Source: Muricea muricata (taxonomy: Eukaryota > Cnidaria > Anthozoa > Malacalcyonacea > Plexauridae). Taken from it: 64,000 nucleotides of DNA. The stretch spans positions 47,148,044 to 47,212,043 of the forward strand of contig OY979717.1 in NCBI GenBank assembly GCA_963855995.1. The letters run 5' to 3'. The notes beneath the pieces are model-generated. The model saw nothing but the letters and a program-made list of their open reading frames with translations. It was not told the origin of the DNA and made no database searches. Positions within the stretch are counted from its first letter, which is position 1; the number at the start of each line of letters is the position of its first letter. Shown here piece after piece: positions 10,918 through 22,199 of this stretch. The position numbers and the translations under genes are program-made.

Positions 10918-11676
10918 ATGAATGCCGAACTTGGCAAAGGACATAGTCTAATACATGGTGTATCAAAGAATGATAAGGGGAAGCTGATTTGGACGGAGTC
11001 CTACGAGGCATTGCAGATGTTTGTCGAAGAGGTATTAAATATCACGAATGGCGTTTGGTCAAGCCCTGGTGGGGCAGCAAAACAGTTGAAGACCGAAGAT
11101 ATAGATTTGAGGTGGTATGAAGATACAAAATCAATTACGCTAAACGGAAAATTGAAGGACGAAATCACAGCAAAGTTGCTTTCTTTAGCTAAAATCTCAG
11201 AAGAGTTGAAGACAAACACTGAAAACGAAGTCCCTGAAGATGGCGGCCATACCGTTGACCATATTGACGATCACTCTTGCATAAAAGATTCTATGCCACT
11301 CTCCCTCGAGTCCCTTAACAGTAAATTAAAAGTCCTTATTAATGATGTGAATGCAAATACAGCGGCTATTAAGTTGTTTTCGCACGACTCCGAAAAAGAA
11401 CGTCTAAGAAGAGACAATGTTAAATTGGCAAATGAAAATAGCGATCTAAAGCACGAAAACGGGAAGTTAAAAGAAAGAGTGGATAATTTGAACTATATCC
11501 TCGCAGACTTAAATGGAAAGGCAAAAAATGCCGAAGACGAAAAAAATAGTTTAATTACAGCTATGCGTCTTCTACTTGAGGATAACTACAAAGGAAATGC
11601 AATGACCATGAACCATGACGATCATCCTAAGGACGAAATCGATCAAAGTTGCGAGGAGGCAGATCTGGAATGGTAG
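10918..11676 (+). CDS. LINE ORFa, coiled-coil protein
   Basis: A 252-residue intact frame starting MNAELGKGHSLIHG (ATG at 10918). The N-terminal third is a small folded-looking region (WTESYEALQMFVEEVLN, then WYEDTKSITLNGKL). Residues about 125-230 are a predicted coiled coil (RLRRDNVKLANENSDLKHEN), as in ORF1 trimerisation segments of LINEs. No RRM or zinc knuckle is visible. The stop TAG (11674-11676) overlaps the ATG of ORFb. It is probably the RNA-binding/chaperone ORF, by position. Confidence 0.7.
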   Translation: MNAELGKGHSLIHGVSKNDKGKLIWTESYEALQMFVEEVLNITNGVWSSPGGAAKQLKTEDIDLRWYEDTKSITLNGKLKDEITAKLLSLAKISEELKTNTENEVPEDGGHTVDHIDDHSCIKDSMPLSLESLNSKLKVLINDVNANTAAIKLFSHDSEKERLRRDNVKLANENSDLKHENGKLKERVDNLNYILADLNGKAKNAEDEKNSLITAMRLLLEDNYKGNAMTMNHDDHPKDEIDQSCEEADLEW

Positions 11677-13347
11677 AGTCGAAACCATAGAAATAATAGA
11701 TATAGAATGCGTACTCCTATCTTTTCTCCGTGAAACATTTGTCGCCACAAAATGGCGGATTTATAAGGGCATTTGACTAGTTCCAGACTCCTGAAAGAGA
11801 GAATTTCGCGCGGTCGCAAGGAGTGCGATTTGTTTTTGTCAGCCAGAGTTTACAAAAAAGACAAATTCGAGACTTTAAATGGAAAAAAAGGTTTAGAAAA
11901 CGTTTGAATAAAGAAAAACAGATTTTATGGGACTTTTTACGTAAAAGGTGACACAAAAAAACGGGAGAGTGCGATAATGCAAATGATAAGAGCAGAAAGT
12001 ACAAGAAATTGTTTGCGGAGTTTTCAAGGTTGCTGTGACAACACTAAAAAAATGATAAAAATTCACAGGTATGTCTTGTCGTTTGAAAATACACATAATC
12101 ATGTAATGTTCAACACTATTCTAAAAGCTCAAATGGTACCTTTGTTGTTTTAGTCGGAGTTCCTCACTGACCTTAGTTTTGAAAGGCAGTTTTTGACAAT
12201 TTTAAGCAATCGATATTTACAAACAATCACCTCGTTCGTGCACTGTAAAATATTGTAGTTTACATAACTTCTGTTATCTTAATGTCTTCTGATTTAGCTT
12301 CAAAGGTCAATGAAAAAAGCGACAATTTGGTCACTTTTTAAACGAAATGTTTAGTCATATGCATGCATGCAAAGCATGCAAAGTAAATCATGTTTACGCA
12401 AAACTATAACGGTCTTTGTATTATAATACACAACTATTATTTACCATCAGTGTGTCACTGTCTTTATCTCATTGTTTTAAGAGAACTGTAATAAAGCTGT
12501 AAATTTGTCAAAAGACAATTTTCTATCAGGAACTGCTTTGTTTTACAAACTCTGACGTTTAACTCCTGGTCAAATCCAATATGGCGGATTTATAAGGGCA
12601 AATTATTTTAAATTTTAAGCACAGGCTAGGTTACCAAGCACGCATTCTATATCTATTATTTCTATGGTCGAAACAGAGGAGCGTAGTGCAAAACTCGAAG
12701 ATATCATTGAGTAATAGATTCTCCGCTCTTACCGTCGAGAGAAATAACTTAAGCGACGAGGAGGACGAACAGCCTGACAGCAAAAAGAAAAATAATGCAC
12801 CTACACAGAAAAGCAAACTCGTTAATGAAGCTAAAAAAAGCTAGAAAGCTTCAACCGCTACTGTTATTGTTGGCGACTCAATGATCAAGCATCTTGATTC
12901 GAAAAGGCTAAAGCGATCTATGAAGAACGGGAAACAGAGCGTTTTTGTTGAAACCTATAGAGGTTCCAACTTGGAAGCCATGAGTCACCATATAAAACCA
13001 TGCCTTACAAGAAAGCCAGACCAAATAATACTGCATGTGGCAAAGAGCCAAACGAGATTGTGAATGGTGTCTTAGAAATTGATAAAATCATAAAGAAAGA
13101 AAGCCCAAAATCAACTGTAGCTGTATCGGGACTGATACACAGAGCCGACAAACCTGAATTTACGAAGAAAGTTGAACAGGTAAATAAATTGTTAGTCAAG
13201 GCTTGTCAACAACATGACATGGATTTTATAGATCATAAGAATATTCAACATAAGCACTTAAACGCCTACGGACTGCATCTAAATATATCTGGTACGGGCG
13301 AAATGGCTAAGAATTTTATCACGTATCTTAATTCTAAATGCGATTGA
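11670..13347 (+). pseudogene. LINE ORFb, SGNH-esterase protein (interrupted)
   Basis: ATG at 11670 lies in ATGGTAG, overlapping the ORFa stop. After removing the hAT-type insert and one TSD copy, the frame continues through SNRFSALTVERNNLSDEE into the esterase domain: TVIVGDSMIKHL carries the block I GDS catalytic serine, and AYGLHLNISGTG near the C-terminus is the block V region with the catalytic His. A TAG near 12840 and a frameshift near 13035 break it. SGNH esterase domains occur in ORF1 of CR1-clade LINEs in invertebrates. The ORF ends with TGA at 13345-13347. Confidence 0.7.
11686..12666. mobile_element. hAT-type non-autonomous element, 8-bp TSD
   Basis: The 981-bp insert begins CATAGAAATAATAGATATAG and ends with its exact inverse; TIRs are about 27 bp. 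The perfect 8-bp duplication GTCGAAAC flanks it (11678-11685, 12667-12674), which is the hAT signature length. Internally ATGGCGGATTTATAAGGGCA is directly repeated near each end. It has no coding capacity and interrupts the LINE ORFb just after its start. Confidence 0.9.
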
Positions 13348-13475
13348 TGTTTAAATGTGTCCGTCCCAGAGCATTGCTTAAAATCTGATAACAAAACCGG
13401 TCAATTATTCACTGATAATAAAGCCGGTCAATTATTTTCTGATGATACAGTACTGCCTAGAAGTAACTTAACACA

Positions 13476-13637
13476 TGCGGTTCGGTCGCGGTTCGTGCGG
13501 TTTGCGGCTGCGGTTCGTGCGGTTCGCGGTTACGGTTCGTGCGGCTCGCGGCTGCGGTTCGTGCGGTTCGCGGTTACGGTTCGTGCGGTTAGCGGTCGCG
13601 GTTCGTGCGGTTCGCGGTTGAGGTTCATGCGGTTCCT
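13476..13637. repeat. GCGGTTCG-type subterminal array, left
   Basis: Tandem imperfect units such as GCGGTTCGTGCGGTTCGCG, strongly CpG-rich. Open frames rich in Val, Arg and Ala here follow from the repeat. Confidence 0.85.
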
Positions 13638-15632
13638 TAGCTGACTGTGCTAAAATCATTGCGGCGTATTCCGACATTCTCCGAGCTTTACATTTTATTA
13701 TGCGACGATCGTTCGGTGTTGAACGGCGTTGAATAGTCAAACATACTATTTACGAAATTATAAAACAAATCGCAAAAATACTTGACAATACTATTAATAG
13801 TAAATTGCGATGTTTAATGCGTAGCAATTTTGTATTTGAAAAGCTGAACTATGTAGGTTTATTTAAAAGAAAGATACTTTATAAACCTTTTATAAAACTT
13901 TTTTGCCCACTAAAGTAGGAACATGCCCATTTGTATACACAGATTATTGAGAAAATACAGTGATTTTGTTTAAGAGCTCACAATTTATCCGCATAAATAA
14001 ATTAGTTTCTGTTTACATGTAGCGTGATTATGATAATTGACAGAGTTAACAATCAGAATCCATCGCAAATATAAGGGGTTAAAAATCACTCATTTACGCA
14101 TTGCCTTTGGCTTTTGCGATCACTGAAGCCTTGGCCAACGCTAATTTGGTGTCTAAACAATAACACCAAAAACTAATACACTATGAATTCGTTCGGCGCA
14201 AAACGTCATACTGGGTAGGCAATAACAACAACACGCTTCCACGCATTCCCTGTAGACAACAGCTATTTCATAAAAAAATGAACACGCCAGTATCACAGAA
14301 ACTATACCTGTACTTCCAAAACTATGTCAGGCGTTAATTCTACTTAAAATCCAAAAATGTTGACGTTAGTCAAAAAGTATTTCGCACCAAACAACTGCTA
14401 GTTTGAATACGCATTACAGTATACTATTACAATAATTATCACAATGTTTGAATCAAACAAGCCGAGATACTGTATACTGATCGTGCTTTGAGTTCGCGTG
14501 GATAAAATATTCGTAACAACATAAGCTTAAATGTACTCACTCTCATGCGTCCAATATGTCCTACCCATTCCAAAGTCCTCCATATAACACAGTAAGCCAG
14601 TGTATTTTAAGTGTTTTTCGCCTACGCTGTGATTTTGTTTAAGAGCTCTGCGGTTAATTAGCATGTTTCCGACTATGAATAAATTAGCTCGGTATACATA
14701 AGTGCATCACTATACATACAACACATTAGAAAATGATATAAAAATTTAAAGGAGGAAATATGTTGCTAAACCGTTGTAAATTCCGACATACCTCACATTA
14801 TATTTAGTATTTGGTCATTAATTCAACATAATCATAAAAGTAAGTGACATATATGATGATAGTCAAAACGGCTTGCCCCAGATCAAAACGGCGAAGTTTC
14901 CGATAATGAAAACGGCCCCAACAATGTTAATCAGGATGCATAGCTGAAATTGTCATTGTTCTCAGCGAGTTTCCAGAATCCGAACAGAAAATAGATCTAT
15001 TGTCCAAGCGCGGGTTTTGTTGGCTAATCCTATTGTGACTGCACAGTTTGCGTTATATACTTTGAAACAAACAGCATAAATAGTTTGCAACATAAGTTTG
15101 ACTTAGGGCCGTTTCGACTGATACGTATATATATAGTACAAGAAGAGAATTTAGAAGATATAATATACTGAAAATATAAAGCATTAACAAATACTATAAG
15201 AGTTAAATAGAAACCTGAAAAGGGGAAAGAATTTTGTGACACACTATAGTGAGTGTTTGGTCATTTGCATTACAGTGACACATTCCACACTATGCAAAAC
15301 TTCGCTCATTAGACACCTTAATTGATATCGATGCGATAACACTTTGTTATGTTAACACGAAATTACACAGTGGATTAAAAAATTGATCGGAAAATGCTCC
15401 AAAGAGAAAATGCTCCGTAGAGAGAGAAACGACTCGACTTCGAGCATATAGCGATGGCTTTCCCATTATTGAATTAAAATATAAACCAACTTAAACGAAG
15501 AACAGCTTCTCAGACACGCACAGAAGAACAGAATACAAGGTATGGGTGTCAGTTTAGTGACCGAACCGAAGCCAAAGTCGGGCTATTATCGTATTCTTCC
15601 GTAAATTGAGATCAATCTCAGTAAAAGAGGGC

Positions 15633-15787
15633 AGCACGCGGTCGACACGAGGGCGGCACGAGGGCGAACCGCGGTTGGCCCGTAAGCGAGCCGCGGTTCG
15701 CCCGCGAGCCGCCCTCGTGTCGACCGCGTCGAGCACGCGGGCGAACCGCGGTTAAGCCGCGGTTGGCACGCGGTTGGCCGCGGTTTT
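15633..15787. repeat. GAACCGCGGTT-type subterminal array, right
   Basis: CpG-rich units with AACCGCGGTT and CACGAGGGCG, partly palindromic. It is broadly the inverted partner of the left array but with more varied units. Confidence 0.8.
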
Positions 15788-18700
15788 CTGTTAAGTTACT
15801 TCTAGGCAGTACTGTACAAGTGATCAATCCGATGAATTGGCTAGGGAAAGAATTAATATGTCAAACATAACTAAGAAACTATTATATAATAGTAATAAGG
15901 GAATCAAAATAATGCACCTTAATATTAGGAGTTTGATAAAGAATATAGATCAGTTTAGAGTATATGCTTCTAATAATCAATATGACATTATGTGCATTAA
16001 TGAAACCTGGCTAGATGATAAAGTCAGTGACCATGAAGTGGGTATAGATGGCTATGATCTGGTGCGTAAAGACAGGAAACGCACTGGAGGTGGGGTAGCC
16101 GTATATATTAGAAACTCTATAAATTATAAAATTAGGCAAGATGTAATGCCTGATAATTTGGAGTTAATCACGGTAGAAATCATTAAACCTAAAGCTAAAC
16201 CGTTTCTTCTTAATGCATGGTACAGACCCCCAGATATGCCCATTGAGGCATTTAACGATTATGAACAATGTTTACAAAAAATGGATTATGAAAATAAGGA
16301 AATCATATGCATTGGTGATTTCAATTGTGGTTATCTCCAACCTGTTAAAAAGGAAACTAAAAGGTTAAAATATTTGGCTAAAATGTTTCAACTTGAACAA
16401 CTAATTGAAGAACCTACTCGAATTACTAGAAATACACAGTCTCAAATTGACTTGGTATTTAGCAACCGATCGGAGATAATAGTTAAATCAGGAGTTAAAC
16501 ACATTGGAATTAGCGATCATAGCTTAATCTATATCCACAGGAAAATATCTGTATCACATAAGCAACCAAAGATTATAAATACACGACAGTATAAATATTA
16601 TAATACCGAAGCTTTTAAACTAGACCTGTTTAAAATCCTTCAAACAAGAACGCATGAATGTGATCCAAATATACTTTGGGAAGACTGGAAAGAAAAATTT
16701 TTGATGGTAGCAGATATGCATGCACCTCCGATCATCAGGAGGGTGTGCAGTGAGCATGTGCCCTGGCTTACCTCAGAAATTAAAACAAAAATTTACAACA
16801 GAGATTTTCTTAAAAAAAAGGCAGTAAAAACTGGCTCTACTTATTTTCACAATTCATATAAAAAGGCTAGAAATGAACTGAATAAGTTGATTAAGGAGAC
16901 AAAAGTCAAATACTATACAAATGCAATCAATCAAAGCAACAAGGATCCAAAATCCATGTGGAAAACTATAAACCAATTAACTAATAAGAGATCGAAAACT
17001 ACAAATCAATGAATTGATAATTAACGATGAATCAGTGAAGGAACCAGAACTAATAGCAGACACTATGAATTCGTATTTTTGTGACATTGGACCTTTTCTT
17101 GCAAACAATCTCTCAAATAGCGATAATTGTTTTGAAGCATATATTAATGCTACAAATACCACATTTGAAATTCAAAAGATTAGTGACTTGGATGTTAAAA
17201 GTGAAATCTTGAAAATTAAAACTTCTAAAGCAACTAGACCTGACCGAATTTGGGCCTAAGCTTTTAAAAGATAGCGTGGAAGTTATCACCGAATCACTTA
17301 CAAACATATTTAACAAGTCTATTGAATTTGGTATCTTTCCTGATGATTTCAAGACTGCATGCATATCTCCTATACATAAGGGGGATAGCAAATTGGAATG
17401 TAGCAACTATAGACCAATATCTGTTATATCTGTTGTAGCAAAAGTTTTTGAAAAGTTTGTTTCCAGCCAATTCATTGGATATTTAGAAACTAACCACTTG
17501 CTGTCAGATAGTCAGTCTGGCTTTAGGAAAAAGAGTTCAACAACTACGTCCATGTAAAAAATACGAACCAATGGTATATAAATATGGATAAAGGGCTTCT
17601 AAATGGAATTATTTTTCTTGATTTAAAAAAAGCCTTTGACTGTGTAAATCATGATATTCTGATTAAAAAACTATCATACTTTGGCTGTAGGGGAACCACC
17701 TTAAACTGGTTCAAATCTTACTTAACAAATAGAAAACAGATGTGTAAAATAAATCAAAAGACGTCAAAATGTCGTACAATTTGATGCGGGGTACCACAAG
17801 GCTCAAATCTGGGCCCAATATTGTTTCTTATTTATGTAAATGATTTACGCAGCTGTTTAAAAAACACTACAGCCAGTATGTTTGCAGATGGCACAAATCT
17901 AACGGCAAGTGGTGATACAATAACAAATATTGAAGTAAAGTTAAACAAAGATCTGGAAAATATACACCAATGGTTGCTGGCCAATAAATTAACGCTCAAC
18001 ATGGATAAAACTGAGTACATGATTGCTGGTTCTCGACAAAGAATTGATAAAATTGAAAATGATCCAGATATTAGACTAGGTAATGATAATATAAAAAGGG
18101 TTAAAGAAACCAAAACTTTAGGGATCATTATCGATGACCAACTCAAATGGAATACCCATATAAATAATGTTGTCGCCAAGGTATCAAGGGCGATAGGATT
18201 AATTCGGCGGATGAAAATGTTTGTACCACAGGCAACATTAATTTCTGTTTATAATGCAATAGTGCAACCTCATTTTGACTATTGTAGCCTTGTCTGGGAT
18301 ATAGGTAATGCTTATTCGCTTGAAAAACTCCAGAAAATGCAGAACAGGGCTGCAAGAGTCATTACTGGAAAATCATATGAGGTGAGGTCTCAGTCTATTT
18401 TACAGGAATTAGGCTGGCAACCATTAGTAGAACGATGGAAACAAAATAAAGCGGTATTTATGTACAAAGTTAAAAATGGTAATTGCTTGACAAATATTAC
18501 AAACATGTTTAACGTTAAAAATAATCTGCAGTATAATTTGCGCAACAATGAATGTGATTTTACTGCTGAAAAACCTAAAACTAATTTTTTAAAAAAGTAT
18601 TGGCTATTCAGGTGTAAAAACCTGGAACGAATTACCTTCAGAACTTAAACATAATGGAATATCATTACAAAGATTTAAAGCTGTGCTCCGAGACATACCA

Positions 18701-18836
18701 ATTTAAGTAACTATATACTTAACTATGCTTCATTCGGGTTTTGGGAGGGTGGGTGGGTGGGATCCGGGTGGTAGGTATGTGTGTGGTGGGTATATGTGTT
18801 TGTTTAGTGTTAATTTTTAATTGTTTTTTTATTTTG

Positions 18837-18880
18837 CAACGGCCTCTTGAAAATCAGCTTTTGCTGAAGGGCTACCGTTG
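18837..18880 (+). promoter_or_regulatory. LINE 3' stem-loop
   Basis: CAACGG (18837-18842) pairs with CCGTTG (18875-18880), enclosing CTCTTGAAAATCAGC and TTTTGCTGAA, which form an inner CAGC/GCTG hairpin. The inner block is nearly identical to that of the LINE at 2402-2448 while the outer stem differs and still pairs. Confidence 0.75.
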
Positions 18881-18928
18881 CATGTCTTGTAAATAAGATT
18901 AAATAATAATAATAATAATAATAATAAT

Positions 18929-20690
18929 CCAGTCCGAGTGTCCTGCCCTACGTCGAACGTGTGCCCACCTTAAACAAGGCACGCGCCCTTCTAAAAAGTT
19001 GACGAACATAAAGGACGTTAAACGGTATCTGAACGCCCTCACTATTGCTAAAGACGGTTTACTTGTAGCCCGCGGGACCAACTTCCTTGTGCCACCTACC
19101 GAGTTAATTGCTGTTCCTCGCAACGTCCTTGATGGTCTTATGACGGCCCTACATATTAAACTCGATCACCCGTCTCAGCAGCAACTTCAAATGATAATGA
19201 AAGTGCATTTTTTGCACTTGACATGCAGGCTGCTATTGCTCGCGTGTGCAACTCGTGTCATATGTGTGCCTCCTTGAGAAAGCTCCCCCCCACAGGCCGT
19301 TCAGCATAGCACAGAACAACCACCCGATGTCGTTGGATTCTCCTTTGCCGTCGATGTACTTAAACGGTGTAAGCAAACTATCGTCGTTCTGCGTGAGACC
19401 CCAACCTCCTTCACTGCAACGTCTATTATTCAGAACGAGAAAGCCGTCACACTTCGCGACGCTCTTGGTCGTTTATGTAGCGAGTTACACCCATCTGAAG
19501 GTCCACCTGCCCTCGTCAGAGTCGATCCAGCTCCTGGTTTTATTGCTCTACTTGACGATTCAACCCTTAAACGCGTCGGCATAACGCTAGTCATTGGACA
19601 GGTCAAAAACGTCAACAAGAACCCAGTCGCCGAGAAAGCCATCGCCGAGCTCGAAGAAGAAATCCTCCGTCAGACACCCAATGGTGGACCCATATCTACT
19701 CTTACTTTAGCTGTAGCTACATCTTGACTTAATTCCCGTCTTCGTAGTAATGGTCTTTCAGCGCGCGAGCTTTGGACTCAACCAGACCAGTTCACCAGTG
19801 AGCAACTTCCCATATCTGATCGCGAGATTATCTCAAAGCAGCACGTTCAACGAAAGAAAAACCACCCCTACAGTCAGAAGTCAAAGAATCGCACCCGAAC
19901 TAGAGTACCACCCCCAACCGTCAACGTAGACGATCGACTTAGTGTATTTGATGCCCGATAGGGATAAAACTCAGTCCCGTAGCAGGTATTTGGTCGTTTC
20001 AGTTAAAAACCCGTGGTGTTTTGTCAAAAAGTTTTCAGGCAATCAGCTGCGTGCTACTTCCTACAAGGTTAAAGTCTCGGAGTGTCTCGTAGTTCCAAAC
20101 CAGTCAGTGAGCAAAGCACCCCACTCCCACCGGGACGAAGATAGTTCAGACCATAGTTAATAGAGCTAGATGGTTTGGAAACTCATTAGAACTACAATAT
20201 AAGTCATTATCTATGTTTTTGTTCTGGTTTATGCAGGAATGAGGTCCTTCGTCGTCACGTGCGTATTGTATTTTCACCTAACTAACCAATAGCAACGTTT
20301 TAGGAAATTTAGCCATCCGCGACTTGAACAATAGGGTAATTTAAGAATTCCTATTGGTGGATTTGGCGAAAACACAATACACACGTGACGATGAAGAACC
20401 ATATTTTTGAATAAACGTTGACCAACATAGATAATGAGTTTTATTGTTATTCTAATGAGTTTCCAAACCATCTACTCTATTAACTATGTTCAGACGAAGA
20501 AGCTCTAGGAGAACCACCGTACATAACCCACAGCATCCCAACCGTGTTATCCCTCCCAGCGGAAAACTCCTCAGCACCGCGCCCTGATCCCGAGCGTTTA
20601 TCTCCATCGAGCAAGTCTGACGAAATAAACACCATCACTTCACGCCCCCAGCGAGAGCATAAGCCGCCGGAGTATTATGGGTATAGTTAG
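18929..20690 (+). pseudogene. LTR-retrotransposon integrase and C-terminal tail
   Basis: Resumes with QSECPALRRTCAHLKQGTR and TNIKDVKRYLNALTIAKDG, then an integrase zinc-binding region (HIKLDHPSQQQLQM, CNSCHMCASLRK). The catalytic core is frameshifted near 19200-19330 and hard to follow. The tail, after removing the MITE at 20152-20487, ends with RPQREHKPPEYYGYS and TAG at 20688. It closes the element opened at 4404. Confidence 0.75.
20152..20487. mobile_element. hAT-type foldback MITE, 8-bp TSD
   Basis: A 336-bp element with long inverted ends (about 120 bp imperfect) starting CATAGTTAATAGAG and sharing GATGGTTTGGAAACTCATTA. The flanks repeat GTTCAGAC (20144-20151 and 20488-20495). Deleting it with one TSD copy restores the retrotransposon frame (DEDSSD to EEALGEPP). 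Confidence 0.9.
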
Positions 20691-20808
20691 TTGACATTAC
20701 CCGTGATTACAGACCACATAAACTATGTACACGACTATCATCGGGTAGAGCTTAACATTTGTTTCTAAAGAAAGAAGAAAAAAGAAGACACCACGCCATA
20801 GCCGGCAT

Positions 20809-21014
20809 ATTGTTGTAGTTAGTCAGTCAGTCATAGTTGATATTGCTGATAGTTATCCTTACATAAAGTAAAGCGTAATTGGTAGTTAGAGTACTTCCGG
20901 CTCACGAGAGTACGTTTGCTGTACGTTGTTTTTGTAACAATATAATACATTTTCGTTATTCACATCGTTCCTTATTCTGAGTCTTTCTTCCTTACTGGCG
21001 TACGTGTAATTTAA
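20809..21014 (+). repeat. Probable 3' LTR of the split retrotransposon
   Basis: Follows the pol stop and a purine-rich tract (AAAGAAAGAAGAAAAAAGAAG, about 20765-20785). It begins TGTTGTAG and contains TATAATACA near 20940. The partner 5' LTR is outside or lost, so both ends are estimates. Confidence 0.4.
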
Positions 21015-21046
21015 ATACCGGACGTTTAGTTTATGTACTGATTCTG

Positions 21047-21426
21047 AGACCCCGTTCACACGATATATACCGGTATGAAACTCTGCGGGTTAAAAATCGT
21101 TACGTTTTCAACTGTTCACACGGTACCGGTAGAGTTATACTAAGTCTTGTTATACTTTTTTTCATTTCATTATTGAAATTCGCACGCTAAAATGTTTTGC
21201 ATAACCGAAATAGAACTCTTACGGTTAGGCGTTCACACGGTAGTCTGACGGTTGAATTTCGTTCCGTTTTCAAAGTCTTACGGTACGTATACCGTTTTCA
21301 AACTCAGCTCACGGTTAGCGTTACGGTTTCACACAATTTCATGCCGGCATCCTGTGAACGCAACCCCTAAACGTAAGAATTTCATACCGTTTTCAAATTC
21401 TGCCGGTATCGTGTGAACGGGGTCTA
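21047..21426. mobile_element. MITE with AGACCCCGTTCACACGA termini
   Basis: TIRs GACCCCGTTCACACGATA and the inverse TATCGTGTGAACGGGGTC bound about 380 bp. Inside, the motif GTTCACACGGTA and ACGGTT variants recur. No coding capacity; TSD not identified. Confidence 0.75.
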
Positions 21427-22069
21427 AATATTGCATTGCTTGGCTTTGTTTACCTTTTTGTACTTTTAAAAATTGTTTTATGTCCATATCTGCTTAATTT
21501 TATCCTCACTTCATTGGCTCTGGTAAATTTTAACCCCACTGAAGCCATGATTTATTGCATTGAAATAATCAAACTAGCCTCGTGATGCCCGTTTTGTAAA
21601 ATAGTAATTCCAAAGTGAGTGATTTTAAGAGCAATAGACGGTCATGGCAAGTCACGTATAGTGTATTTTATTCAGGAAGTAAGGGATGCTGCCGTAAACG
21701 TTTTATTGCATATTGTTCCACATATTTGTATCAGACTTTCAGAATAATAGGAGAGAGAGTTGAAGGGAGAAAAATGAGGTAGAAGAAAACAAATTAGTGA
21801 AATTTGTTCTTCCAGCTAAGAAGGATTATGAAAATATGTTGTAACCTTACTTGACTTAATTAATATTAAGCTAATTTTGACATGTTATGGCATGCGCTAA
21901 GTGATGCATGCGGAATTATTAATTTATGATAATGCCAAAAAGTTATAAAAGTCAGGTCGATTTTCTCGATTCATTTATTTTCATTCTAACTGCGCTATAT
22001 AACAAGTTGCTCTAAACCTAAAAGGTTTATTCCATTGGACTACCTCCAATTAGCCAGAATCTTAAGAAT
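21427..22069. other. Non-coding, likely upstream region of the lectin-type gene
   Basis: No coding signal. A roughly 55-bp piece (about 21702-21756, TAAACGTTTTATTG...TTCCACAT) recurs with about 80% identity at about 25244-25295. Confidence 0.4.
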
Positions 22070-22199
22070 ATGGAAGTTATGCATCAAATTTCATTCTTGT
22101 TTAAATGTGTAGCTATCCTCATTTCACTATCGGAGCAAGCTCACGCAGAAAAGTCTTCCAAAAGAGAAATATACTTCCGGAAGATAGTACATAATGCAG
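22070..22199 (+). CDS. Signal-peptide exon of a secreted protein
   Basis: ATG at 22070 starts MEVMHQISFLFKCVAILISL, a short N-region with a hydrophobic core and a plausible signal-peptidase site after AHA. The exon ends GCAG|GTAAAA in phase 1. The next compatible exon on this strand is the PAN exon at 24621, whose phase matches. Homology of this exon alone is not diagnostic; the assignment rests on signal-peptide features and splice phase. Confidence 0.6.

Larger units (their letters stand above)
13448..15814. mobile_element. TA-flanked TIR element with GC-rich subterminal arrays
   Basis: A 2,367-bp insert with perfect 26-bp TIRs beginning CAGTACTGCCTAGAAG, flanked by TA on each side (13446-13447, 15815-15816), as expected of Tc1/mariner-type integration. 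Removing it with one TA restores the LINE reading frame across the junction. Inside the TIRs are inverted arrays of GCGGTT-type repeats; no transposase is present. The middle is AT-rich and non-coding. Confidence 0.9.
13357..18660 (+). pseudogene. LINE ORF2, APE endonuclease and reverse transcriptase
   Basis: N-terminal residues KSDNKTGQLFTDNKAGQLF lie at 13378-13440 and, after the TA-flanked insert, continue in frame into the long frame from 15817. The endonuclease shows MHLNIRSL, INETWLDD, RTGGGVAVYIRN, GDFNC and GISDHSLI (15910-16560). RT follows from about 17014 in several frames: [43 protein letters not shown], then MFADGTNL. The catalytic (Y/F)ADD reads FADG (Gly codon 17890-17892), so the polymerase is dead; there are also frameshifts near 17000, 17265, 17560 and 17785. 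Confidence 0.85.
10831..18928 (+). mobile_element. CR1-like LINE with three ORFs, itself twice interrupted
   Basis: Nearly full-length non-LTR retrotransposon: 5' UTR, ORFa (coiled coil), ORFb (SGNH esterase), ORF2 (APE endonuclease plus RT), 3' stem-loop and an (AAT)n tail (18902-18928). It contains a hAT-type insert (11686-12666) and a TA-flanked element (13448-15814). The target is the LTR retrotransposon; CCAGT occurs on both sides but the TSD is not certain. Several frameshifts and a mutated RT active site show it is inactive. Confidence 0.8.
4404..21014 (+). mobile_element. LTR retrotransposon pol, split by nested insertions
   Basis: Coding segments at 4404-6335, 10561-10830, 18929-20143 and 20496-20690 read in order as retropepsin, RT, RNase H, and integrase/C-terminal tail of one element. 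It is Ty3/Gypsy-like in domain order, though the RT active-site motif reads ADD (LADDLY) rather than YxDD. The three interruptions are a Harbinger transposon, a LINE and a hAT-type MITE. The 5' LTR and gag are not in the window. A purine tract (20768-20786) and a likely 3' LTR follow the stop codon. Frameshifts show it is dead. BEL-like affiliation cannot be excluded. Confidence 0.75.

Noticed and set aside
13357..13740. Val/Arg/Ala-rich frames at the left of the TA-flanked element
   Set aside because: They arise from the GCGGTTCG array; only the first part (to about 13445) is LINE coding sequence.
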